Of a DNA stretch of 10,343 bases, positions 1-5,875 are shown piece after piece. Each line of letters starts with the position of its first letter. Position 1 is the first letter of the stretch. Both the position numbers and the translations under genes were made by a program. This DNA comes from Anaerolineales bacterium (GTDB lineage Bacteria > Chloroflexota > Anaerolineae > 4572-78 > J111), in NCBI GenBank assembly GCA_012032575.1, contig JAAUSP010000245.1, positions 1 through 10,343 on the forward strand, in the 5' to 3' direction. Under the pieces are notes generated by a model, which did no database searches, was not told where the DNA came from, and saw only the letters and a list, made by a program, of their open reading frames with translations.

Positions 1-306
1 AGCCTTTATTGGCGGGTAGCGGTTAAGCAGAATTTTGACCGCCAATATCTGATGTATTACCTGGTTCAGCCAATCATGGGCTTTTTCCTGGGCGCGATCA
101 CCCACCTGATTATTACCGCCGGATTTCTTACCTTTAATAATGCTTCCGGGGCAGATTCGACCATTACGGTAATTTTGCAAATGGTCATCGGTTTTGTGGC
201 CGGCTTCCGCCAGCGCGTGGTCTATGAATTGATTGACCGGATTGTACAAAAAATCGCCCCCGAAGAATCAGATAAATCACCCACGAGTGTGGTGCCTGAG
301 CGTTAG
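1..306 (+). CDS. C-terminal part of a membrane protein (5' end outside window)
   Basis: The reading frame is open from base 1 (SLYWRVAVKQNFDRQYL precedes the first ATG at 52), so this is the 3' end of a longer gene rather than an 84-residue protein. The visible part has two hydrophobic segments. The first is roughly YYLVQPIMGFFLGAITHLII running on towards GFLTF. The second is around TVILQMVIGFVAGF, followed by a basic/amphipathic cytoplasmic-looking tail (RQRVVYELIDRIVQKI) and a polar end. The layout (a conserved Pro-Gly-rich first helix, then an 'AGF-R' motif after the second) resembles the C-terminal membrane module of uncharacterised Chloroflexota proteins; I do not know its function. A terminator follows 30 bp after the stop. 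It precedes a TCD1 gene on the same strand, so a functional link is possible but cannot be judged without the missing N-terminus. Confidence 0.7.
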   Translation, partial: SLYWRVAVKQNFDRQYLMYYLVQPIMGFFLGAITHLIITAGFLTFNNASGADSTITVILQMVIGFVAGFRQRVVYELIDRIVQKIAPEESDKSPTSVVPER

Positions 307-336
307 CCCTGGCTGAACTTTATTTTTGGATATGGT

Positions 337-368
337 AAAAGCCGCGGCCTAAACCTCGGCTTTTCTTT
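337..368 (+). terminator. Rho-independent terminator after the truncated membrane gene
   Basis: Arms AAAAGCCGCGG (337-347) and CCTCGGCTTTT (354-364) pair over 11 positions with one mismatch around a 6-base loop, and a T-rich tail (TTTTCTTT) follows. It lies 30 bp past the upstream stop codon. This implies that the TCD1 gene at 415 has its own promoter or depends on read-through. Confidence 0.75.
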
Positions 369-414
369 AGCTTCACTCCTTTTGGTTATTAAATTCTGGA
401 GGATTATTTAGCTT

Positions 415-774
415 ATGGCTGAGTATATTGAAACACAAACCAAAGATGGCGCGACTATCAAAATTGAGGTCGAGTCCACTACCAAGGTGGGCGCGGGTTT
501 CGCCCGCCCGGCTTCGCCGGCCAACGTTTCCCACGAAGGGGTCAAAGATGCCTATGACCAGACTTTGAACACGGTTAGGGCCTGCGCCAATGGCATGATT
601 GAAACCTTACAGGGGCTATCCAGCCGGCCCAATGCCGCCTCGATAGATTTTGCCATCAAAATTGACTCCGAAGCCGGGGCGATGATAGCCAAATCTATCG
701 GCGATGCTCACTTTAAAGTTTCGCTAAGCTGGAAACAAGTACAGCCGGAGTCGAAAGACGAGAAAAAAGATTAA
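415..774 (+). CDS. Trypsin-co-occurring domain 1 (TCD1, CU044_2847 family) protein
   Basis: This small soluble protein of 119 residues is recognised by its family pattern. An N-terminal strand pair (YIETQTKDGATIKIEVES, residues 4-21) is followed by a helix (AYDQTLNTVRACANGMIETLQGL, 46-68). The C-terminal signature is an acidic strand-turn-strand block, SIDFAIKIDSEAGAMIAK (76-93), then AHFKVSLSWK (98-107). The family is known for co-occurring with trypsin-like peptidase and effector-associated domains in bacterial conflict systems; its biochemical role is not established. The tail (ESKDEKKD) is highly charged. ATG at 415 is preceded by GGAGG (398-402), a rather long spacing of 12 bases. A GC-rich palindromic patch (489-520) encodes the linker GAGFARPASPA (26-36) and looks inserted. 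No protease is visible in the window. Family call fairly sure; system membership inferred. Confidence 0.75.
   Translation: MAEYIETQTKDGATIKIEVESTTKVGAGFARPASPANVSHEGVKDAYDQTLNTVRACANGMIETLQGLSSRPNAASIDFAIKIDSEAGAMIAKSIGDAHFKVSLSWKQVQPESKDEKKD
489..520. repeat. GC-rich palindromic patch inside the TCD1 gene
   Basis: Two adjacent potential hairpins lie inside the coding sequence. GCGGG (493-497) pairs with CCCGC (503-507), extendable by a bulged GG/CC pair. CCGGC (508-512) pairs with GCCGG (516-520) around TTC. The patch is much more G+C-rich than the surrounding gene and is translated as a Gly/Ala/Pro linker between the N-terminal strands and the helix. It may be a coding-embedded palindromic element; that is inference. 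Confidence 0.4.
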
Positions 775-775
775 A

Positions 776-838
776 GTAGCAAGTAGCAAGGTAGCAGGTA
801 ATTTTCGGTAACTCTGCTACACTTGCTACTTTGCTACC
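776..838. repeat. Tandem GTAGCA words facing their inverted copy (long hairpin)
   Basis: Immediately after the TCD1 stop codon come three close copies of the word GTAGCA (776, 783 and 791). After a loop of about 15 bases (around 799-813) comes an inverted set (CTGCTAC, TTGCTAC, TTGCTAC; 814-837). The arms pair over about 23 positions with one single-base indel in each of two places. No T-tract follows, so it is not a classical terminator. It could act as an mRNA stabiliser or attenuator between the TCD1 gene and the next gene, or be a dispersed repeat. Confidence 0.7.
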
Positions 839-893
839 TATTTCAGTGACATAAACTTTCTTATCATACCCAGATTTACGGAGGTAATCAATC

Positions 894-1352
894 ATGGCCG
901 AGCTTGAACTTAAAGAGGGGCAAACATATCTTCTGGACGGCAACGTTTTGGTGGAAGCCTCATTCAATGATACCACCGGAATGTGGCAGATCCACGAGTC
1001 GGAGGAACGGGCCAACTGGCTGGTTTCGCCCAATGGCCGGCTGCTGAACATGCAGTTTGATATTGCCCGCGATGTCTGGCTGCTAGCCCGCGAACCGGAT
1101 GTTTGGACCACCTCAGATTTACAAACGGCAGGTGAAAAAGCACCCAAACTCGGCCATCTGATGCGCCAGGCCGAAACGACAGCCCAGCAAAAATATGGCG
1201 GCAACCTGACCCTGATGCGGGTAGATACCGGCTGGAAAGCTATGTACGGCGCGCCTAATTTTGAAACCGAAGAGGGCCGCCGCGAGTTTCAGCGCCTTAA
1301 AACCTACAAATCTCTGTATGAGGCCCTGCGCGATTTAACCGCCTCGGCCTGA
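894..1352 (+). CDS. Hypothetical soluble protein downstream of TCD1
   Basis: A protein of 152 residues with no signal peptide, no membrane helix and no cysteine; I do not recognise a family. The first half (residues 3-75) reads as beta-rich: LKEGQTYLLDGNVLVEASF, then WQIHESE, NWLVSPNGRLL, VWLLAREPDVW, rich in Trp and alternating hydrophobics. The second half starts with a helix (KLGHLMRQAETTAQQK, about 84-99), a strand pair (NLTLMRVDTGWKAMYGAP) and a final helix (YKSLYEALRDLTA). The start is well supported: ACGGAGGT (878-885) sits 8 bases before ATG 894, and overlapping frames have no comparable signals. It lies 119 bp after TCD1 on the same strand, with only a repeat hairpin between, and ends at a strong terminator, so the two may be co-transcribed. 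Function unknown. Confidence 0.75.
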   Translation: MAELELKEGQTYLLDGNVLVEASFNDTTGMWQIHESEERANWLVSPNGRLLNMQFDIARDVWLLAREPDVWTTSDLQTAGEKAPKLGHLMRQAETTAQQKYGGNLTLMRVDTGWKAMYGAPNFETEEGRREFQRLKTYKSLYEALRDLTASA

Positions 1353-1368
1353 TAACCTACCGAGAAAA

Positions 1369-1390
1369 AACTACGACATTTGTTGTAGTT
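1369..1390 (+). other. Small hairpin preceding the terminator
   Basis: AACTACGAC (1369-1377) pairs with GTTGTAGTT (1382-1390), with one G-T pair around a 4-base loop. It stands 17 bases after the stop of the 152-residue gene and 22 bases before the main terminator. It has only a weak T-run, so it may be a backup terminator or 3'-end protecting stem. Confidence 0.5.
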
Positions 1391-1412
1391 TATCCGTCAT
1401 TTGATGTAACTC

Positions 1413-1440
1413 AAGACCGTCTTTCAGACGGTCTTTTTTG
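1413..1440 (+). terminator. Strong rho-independent terminator
   Basis: A perfect 10-bp stem, AAGACCGTCT (1413-1422) and AGACGGTCTT (1426-1435), with a TTC loop runs directly into a T-tract (up to 1439). It closes the TCD1/152-residue block. Confidence 0.9.
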
Positions 1441-1764
1441 TTAAAGAGAATAGGGCGTTATGCTGATGTGGGTTGAAGGGAAAGCTGGTAAGATAAATCT
1501 GAATGGAACTATTTACTATGGCTCAACGTTTAAATAGCACGCAAAAACAGTTAAATGACAGCTTTGCGACGGTTTTCAGTCCTTTAGATGTGGGCCGCTG
1601 AATGCCTCTGCAACCGTTTTTCCGGCCTGTTCCTTGCTATAATGGTTAAAATCAAATTTGCCAAAAATGAAGTTTTTTCAATTTCCATCGTATAAATTAG
1701 CTATAGGGAGAAGCGTGACCTGCTTAATGGCAGGCTCACAGCCATCGAGAAAGAGGTAAACAAG
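1441..1764 (+). promoter_or_regulatory. Noncoding leader region with extended -10 promoter
   Basis: This stretch of about 320 bases has no convincing gene. It holds an extended -10 box, TGCTATAAT (1635-1643, TGn plus perfect TATAAT), without a clear -35, as expected for that promoter type. Transcription would start near 1650 and give a 5' leader of about 115 bases for the propeller gene. A second TATAAA-like box at 1691 lacks a partner. A 25-codon ORF at 1460-1537 has no evident ribosome-binding site and is not called. Confidence 0.5.
1715..1739 (+). other. 5'-leader hairpin upstream of the propeller gene
   Basis: GTGACCTGC (1715-1723) faces GCAGGCTCAC (1730-1739) around TTAATG, giving a 9-bp stem with one bulged base. 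It ends 12 bases before the likely ribosome-binding site AGAGGT (1752-1757), so it could influence translation or message stability. No riboswitch class is recognised. Confidence 0.45.
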
Positions 1765-2985
1765 ATGAACAGGAAACGAGTTTTGAACTGGTTAATTAGA
1801 ATAGGGTTGTTTGCCGTAATTTTAACTATCGGTACGGCGGCGGCTTTGGTGGCGGGTGAAACTCAGGGTATGGCGATGGCCGATCTGTCGGATGCGCCGG
1901 TCCAGGTCTTGACCGACCCGGCGGAAGGACGCTCGCTTTACGCCAATGTTAGCGGCGACCCCTCGGCAGCCGGCATTTATCGCAGTACCGACAATGGTTT
2001 GACCTGGCAGGCGGTTAGCGCCGGGCCGGGTGTATCGTTAAACGCGCTGGCGGTGCATCCCACCCATGAACAGGTTCTCTTTGCCGGTTCTGCCGGTGGG
2101 CCGGTTGTTTCAACCAGCAATCTGTGGCGCAGTGACGATGGCGGCCAAACCTGGCGCAGATTCTACCTGAGCCTGCCGGCCAGTCCCGACGGCCTCATCC
2201 CTGGTGTCACCGCGCTGGCGACCGATGCGCATCAGCCGGAGGTGCTGTATGTGGGTACGTCCGGGCAGGGAGTTTACCGCTTTGACGTGGGCGCAGATGG
2301 ACAGGGCTACACTCTGGTCGGCGATGTTTCGCTGTATGATGCCCATGTGAAAGGGCTGGTCATTGACCCGAACAGCCAGGTTTATGCCTTGACCAATGAA
2401 GGTTTGTTTGTCAATGCCGGCGGCGACTGGGATAAACTGGAAACACTGCCTGAAGTGGCGGTGAGTCTGGCTGTCGCTCCCTCCGATGCGCAGACTCTCT
2501 ACGCCGGCACGCCTTCCAGCGGGGTCTACCGCTCTACCGATGGCGGCCAAAGCTGGGAATCGGTGAGCGCCGGTCTGGATATGGCTCCTGGAGTCGCGCT
2601 GCGTGTGACCGCGCTGGCGGTAGATGAGGAGAACCCGGAGCATGTCGCAGTAGCAACCGCCTATGGCCTGGGCAGCCAGTTAGCCGGGGGCAGCATTTAT
2701 CAAAGCCGCGACGGCGGCGCTGCCTGGACCAAACTGGGCGATACTCAGGAGGTAGTGGAGAAATTGAGCCTCAACGGTGGCATGGTCTACGCGGCAACCA
2801 GCAAGGGCTTGACTCATTACGGTGAGTCGTCCATTGAAAACCAACCTGTTATCGCAGTGCCAGAGTTGCAACCCCTGCTCAACCCGAACGGGCAGCAGTT
2901 GGCTATCCTGCTTCTGACCGTGGTGATGGCCGGTCTGGCCCTGGTGGGCCGGGTCGAATGGCTGCGGCGTCGCGTGGGAGTGTAA
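1765..2985 (+). CDS. Membrane-anchored BNR/Asp-box beta-propeller protein
   Basis: A protein of 406 residues, probably extracytoplasmic. A basic N-terminus (MNRKR) precedes a hydrophobic segment at about 9-30 (signal peptide or anchor). Four Asp-boxes (S-x-D-x-G-x-x-W) stand at 74-81 (STDNGLTW), 123-130 (SDDGGQTW), 257-264 (STDGGQSW) and 314-321 (SRDGGAAW). Between them are propeller-strand repeats such as LNALAVHP, VTALATDA, VSLAVAPS and VTALAVDE followed by 'LYAGT'-type strands. This is the sortilin/Ycf48/BNR style of propeller; such folds mostly serve as binding scaffolds, and no sialidase catalytic set is seen. A C-terminal helix (378-395) followed by RRR suggests a second membrane anchor with cytoplasmic end. 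AGAGGT (1752-1757) precedes ATG 1765. The 87-residue membrane gene follows after 42 bp, probably in one operon. Confidence 0.85.
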   Translation: MNRKRVLNWLIRIGLFAVILTIGTAAALVAGETQGMAMADLSDAPVQVLTDPAEGRSLYANVSGDPSAAGIYRSTDNGLTWQAVSAGPGVSLNALAVHPTHEQVLFAGSAGGPVVSTSNLWRSDDGGQTWRRFYLSLPASPDGLIPGVTALATDAHQPEVLYVGTSGQGVYRFDVGADGQGYTLVGDVSLYDAHVKGLVIDPNSQVYALTNEGLFVNAGGDWDKLETLPEVAVSLAVAPSDAQTLYAGTPSSGVYRSTDGGQSWESVSAGLDMAPGVALRVTALAVDEENPEHVAVATAYGLGSQLAGGSIYQSRDGGAAWTKLGDTQEVVEKLSLNGGMVYAATSKGLTHYGESSIENQPVIAVPELQPLLNPNGQQLAILLLTVVMAGLALVGRVEWLRRRVGV

Positions 2986-3027
2986 CAACCATTGAAGAAG
3001 ATGAGGCAGGTTCAGGAGAGGTGAAAA

Positions 3028-3291
3028 ATGAAAGGTCTGCATATATTAAAATGGTTGAGCCTGGGTGTCGCGATTTGGAGTGTAACCCTGATCTGGCCTG
3101 AAATCAATCTGGTATTAACCCTGCCTGTCATCACCGGGCTGACCGTGGCCCTGACCGCCATCATTCTGGCGTATATCCTGGGCTACTATCACAGTCGGGT
3201 TGACCAAAGTAAAACACCCTGTCGTGATGAAGGCAAACCCAACCATTCGTCGCGACCCTCACGGCCCGTCCCCCCACTCTCGATGGCCTGA
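3028..3291 (+). CDS. Small two-helix membrane protein
   Basis: A protein of 87 residues with two predicted membrane helices, about 5-24 (HILKWLSLGVAIWSVTLIW) and 28-53 (LVLTLPVITGLTVALTAIILAYILGYY), and a polar, basic, Pro/Ser-rich tail (SRVDQSKTPCRDEGKP onward). I recognise no family. AGGAGAGGT (3014-3022) before ATG 3028 is a strong ribosome-binding site. The gene follows the propeller gene by 42 bp with no terminator or promoter visible between them, so it is likely co-transcribed and may be a membrane partner of the propeller; that is inference from position only. A palindrome follows 36 bp after the stop. Confidence 0.65.
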   Translation: MKGLHILKWLSLGVAIWSVTLIWPEINLVLTLPVITGLTVALTAIILAYILGYYHSRVDQSKTPCRDEGKPNHSSRPSRPVPPLSMA

Positions 3292-3327
3292 GTCGGATCG
3301 CAAACGATAAACCGGATAAATACCATG

Positions 3328-3361
3328 CACCACCCCTCCCCGTTTTTGGCGAGGGGTGGTG
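3328..3361. repeat. 11-bp inverted repeat, possible terminator without T-tract
   Basis: CACCACCCCTC (3328-3338) and GAGGGGTGGTG (3351-3361) are perfect inverted copies around a 12-base spacer containing TTTTT. It lies between the small membrane gene and the promoter of the next gene. No T-run follows on either strand, so it may terminate inefficiently or belong to a dispersed palindrome family. Confidence 0.65.
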
Positions 3362-3390
3362 TTGCAATTATCGCGTTTATCTCATAGAAT
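3362..3390 (+). promoter_or_regulatory. Promoter of the PA14/lamin-tail gene
   Basis: TTGCAA (3362-3367) as -35 and TAGAAT (3385-3390, five of six matches) as -10 are separated by 17 bases. The predicted start is near 3397, about 36 bases ahead of ATG 3433. It begins directly at the end of the preceding palindrome. Confidence 0.55.
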
Positions 3391-3432
3391 TAACTCAGGG
3401 GGGAAATAGTTGAGAGGTTAAAGAGAACTGCC

Positions 3433-5674
3433 ATGCAAAAACTACGCACGCTCAGTCAAGATTTATTCGGCCATCCCTCCATTCTGCTGTGGCTGTTGGC
3501 CCTGGCCAGTGTGGCCGTGATTGTGATAGCCTCGGCCTTTCTTCTTTTTAGCGAACTCGACATCAGCGCCGGTTATGCTACCTCCACTCCGGCCCTGGCC
3601 AACTTTATCACTCCGACCCAGGCGGCGGTACCGGCACCGTCCATTCAAGTGCTGCCGCTGGAAGGCGGGCCAGGGACACAGGTAACAGTGGCAAGCCAGG
3701 GCTGGCAGCCGGGCGACACCTTATATGTCAGCCTGGAAAATCCGGCCGATGCCCAACAGCCACAAACAGCCGTGGCCACCACGCAGGTGACAGCCGGGGG
3801 CACCTTTTCCGTCTCCTTTATTTATCCCATTGATGCCTACTGGACCAATCTATCGCAAGCAATTATCACCGTTCAGTCTCCTGCCACTGGGCAAAAAGCC
3901 GCGCAGGAATTTCGGGTTCTGGCCGCGCGGCCCCCACCCCGCACGCCTCTCCCGGCGGCCCCCACCGTCGAACCGTCGCCCACCCCTTACCCTGCCAGCC
4001 ACACTACCCACCTTATTACCTCTCCCACCCGCGCCCACAGCCACCCCGGTCCCTCCCACGCCTGTGCCTGCGCCAACCGCAACCTCTATCATCGAGATCA
4101 AAAACTGGCGCGCCGAATATTTCGGCAATGCCGATGTTGCTGCCGGCCCTGTGGTTATTCGTGATGACTCCGCCGTTGACTTTAACTGGGGCAGTGGCGT
4201 GCCCATGCCCGGCCTGCCTGCCGATAACTTTTCGGTTCGCTGGAGCCGCTCGCTGGCATTTGACGAGGGGTTATATCGCCTCCATATCCTGATGGATGAT
4301 GGGGCCCGTTTGTGGCTGGACGATCAACTGGTAATTGACTCGTGGAAAGACGGCAGCCTGCGCGAAGTGACGGCTGACCGGCAGTTGGCGGGTGGCAATC
4401 ACTCCCTGCGGCTTGAGTATTATGAGCGCAGCGGTGATGCCGCCATTCGGCTGTGGTGGGAAAGAATCGCCACCAACTCCTATCCCGATTGGAAAGGTGA
4501 ATACTGGTCCAACGGCAGTTTTGCCGGCAGTCCCGTTTTGGTCAGAAATGACTCGGTTGTTAACTTTTTCTGGTACAGCCAGCCCCCCGCTCCCGGTGTG
4601 GCCGCCGATAACTTCTCTGCTCGCTGGAGCCGACAGGTGAATTTTGATAGCGGTCTCTATCGCTTCTATGCCGAAGCCGACGATGGTATCCGTTTGTATA
4701 TTGACGGCTATCCTATTATCAATGAATGGCACGGCAGCAATAACAGCGTCTACACCGCCGATGTGACCGTGAGCGGTTCGCGCCAGGTGGTGGTGGAATA
4801 TTACGAGCACAGCGGCGATGCCTACGTGCGCGTTCGCTGGGAGCGCGTGACCTTGCAGCCCACAGCTCAGCCGACCCGCACCCCGACCCAGACGCCTACC
4901 CTGACCCAGACGCCCACCATCGCCCCCAGCTCTACCCTGATAGCGGCATCCACCGCTACCCCAACTCAAACCCCCACTTCTACACCGACCGGCACGTTGA
5001 CCCCCACGCTCAGCCCAACTGCAAGTTCAACGTCTACAGGCACCGCTACGCCAACCGTGACACCTACCGGCACATCTACCTTGATTCCAACCGATACCCC
5101 CACGGACACGCCGACCGTTACCCCCACCTTAACCTTGACGCCCACCGACACACCAACTGTCACGCCCACCCTCACCCTGACCCCAACCGACACGCCTACG
5201 GTTACGCCAACGGCAACCATCACCCCAACCGGCACCCCGACCATTACCTTCCCCTTAACCAATGTGCGGCTCAATGAGCTGTTGCCGGTCACCGGGACAA
5301 TTTATTTGGATGAGTGGATTGAACTGTATAATACGGGCGTGGTCAGCACCAGCCTGACCGGCTGGAGCCTTGACAACGGCCCACTGAGCGGCAATTTGCC
5401 CTATGTAATTACCAGCACGGTGGATATTTCGCCCGGTGGCTTTATTCTGTTGAACCGCCAGGAAACAGGTCTCACGATAGCCGATGCCGGGGGACAGCTT
5501 CGGCTGCTCCAGCCGGACAGCACCGTTGTGGATGTTGTCACTTTTGGCCCGCTGCCACCCGATACCAGCTACAGCCGCGATGATACCAGCCTGTGGCGCT
5601 CCGACTGGCCGCCCAGCCCTGGCGGCCCGAATACCGCGCCCACGCCCACCGCTACGCCTACAACCGGGCCATAG
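3433..5674 (+). CDS. Surface protein: anchor, Ig-like, 2x PA14, Pro/Thr stalk, lamin-tail domain; interrupted by a frameshift
   Basis: Two overlapping frames together encode one sensible protein. Frame 1 (from ATG 3433) gives an N-terminal membrane anchor (about residues 16-40), an Ig-like region (70-160, with PGTQVTVASQGWQPGDTLYV) and a Pro-rich linker. After PSPTP (181-185) it degenerates into a Cys/Arg-rich shadow stopping at 4164. Frame 2 supplies the continuation: TLPATLPTLLP, then PA14 domain 1 (nt ~4106-4468, NWRAEYFGN to WWE) and PA14 domain 2 (nt ~4487-4849, WKGEYWSN to RWE). These are followed by a Pro/Thr stalk (nt ~4853-5251) and a lamin-tail domain (nt ~5261-5632, with LNELLP, DEWIELYNTG, LTGWSLDNG, VVDVVTFG). 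Skipping one base near 3988 yields about 746 residues. PA14 domains usually bind carbohydrate, so a cell-surface binding or adhesion role is likely. Weak site AAAGAG lies 7 bases before ATG. It could be a sequencing error, a true pseudogene or ribosomal frameshifting. Confidence 0.8.
3981..3991 (+). other. Probable one-base frameshift site
   Basis: The sequence CACCCCTTACC has a C4 run followed by TT. Removing one base here joins frame 1 ...PSPTP to frame 2 TLPATLPTLLPLP, a seamless Pro/Thr linker. Before this point frame 1 is the better frame; after about 4015 only frame 2 is domain-like. The exact base cannot be fixed because both frames are Pro-rich. Confidence 0.6.
5105..5230 (+). repeat. 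Three 14-residue Pro/Thr repeats inside the stalk
   Basis: Units at 5105-5146, 5147-5188 and 5189-5230 encode DTPTVTPTLTLTPT, the identical DTPTVTPTLTLTPT, and DTPTVTPTATITPT. Units 1 and 2 share all residues, yet 9 of their 14 codons differ (10 of 42 bases). They lie in a longer Pro/Thr/Ser stalk (about 4853-5251) likely to be extended and possibly O-glycosylated. Confidence 0.8.
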
Positions 5675-5726
5675 CCAGGAACCGGACCCATAAATTCGTA
5701 ACGAATTTTATGGGTCCGGTTCCTGG
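5675..5726. repeat. Long near-perfect inverted repeat abutting the stop codon
   Basis: The left arm, 5675-5699 (CCAGGAACCGGACCCATAAA, then TTCGT), pairs with 5701-5726 (ACGAATTTTATGGGTCCGGT, then TCCTGG) over 25 bp with a single bulged T. It starts at the base after the TAG of the PA14 gene. It could fold into a very stable RNA stem and act as a terminator between convergent genes, though no T-tract follows. The length and symmetry also fit a dispersed palindromic repeat. Confidence 0.75.
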
Positions 5727-5727
5727 A

Positions 5728-5824
5728 TGTCATTTTGAGCGCCAGCGAGAAATCCGGGGCTTTGCCAGAAATTTTTGGCAGCGGTGAAACAGATTCCTCC
5801 CCGCTTCGCGGCTCGGAATGACAT
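5728..5824. repeat. Dispersed REP/MITE-like element (TCATT-TGAGCG type)
   Basis: The left end TGTCATTTTGAGCG (5729-5742) and right end CTCGGAATGACA (5812-5823) are imperfect inverted copies. Inner matches are GAGAAATC on the left and GATTCCTC on the right, and a small inner stem (TGCCA/TGGCA) lies between. The ends match the widespread intergenic repeat of the form TCATTCTGAGCG...CTCGGAATGA found in many bacterial genomes, known to me from general familiarity rather than a search. It carries no ORF of note. The rest of the gap (5825-5875) shows nothing. Confidence 0.65.
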
Positions 5825-5875
5825 GACTTTGAGTCTGCCAAATGGGTCGGCGGTTTCGATTTTAAGAGGGGAATG

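Noticed and set aside
776..838. CRISPR-like array from the repeated GTAGCA words
   Set aside because: Words are 6-7 bases with 0-2 base spacing and an inverted set; no repeat-spacer structure or cas genes.
713..1204. Antisense 163-residue ORF across the TCD1/152-residue gene junction
   Set aside because: It crosses the repeat hairpin and the better-supported plus-strand genes and has no domain-like pattern.
1460..1537. Possible 25-residue small protein (MLMWVEGKAGKINLNG...)
   Set aside because: No convincing ribosome-binding site, lies upstream of the predicted promoter and shows no family; could be a gene remnant but unsupported.
1701..1713. Phage T7-like promoter core CTATAGGGAGA
   Set aside because: Only the 3' part of the T7 promoter matches; the specificity region is absent and no phage genes are around. 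Chance match.
2110..2643. Antisense 177-residue ORF in the propeller gene
   Set aside because: Shadow of a codon-biased coding gene; rich in Arg/His/Gln with no domain pattern and no start signal.
3830..4100. ATG at 3830 as the start of an independent 614-residue protein
   Set aside because: The first 60 or so residues (MMPTGPIYRKQL...) are an out-of-frame reading of the Ig-like region and linker. The domain-like part begins only after about 4000, so a frameshift join to the 3433 frame is more likely.
4966..5292. Antisense 108-residue Val/Gly repeat protein
   Set aside because: It is the mirror reading of the Pro/Thr stalk codons (ACN CCN gives NGG NGT on the other strand); no start signal and low complexity.
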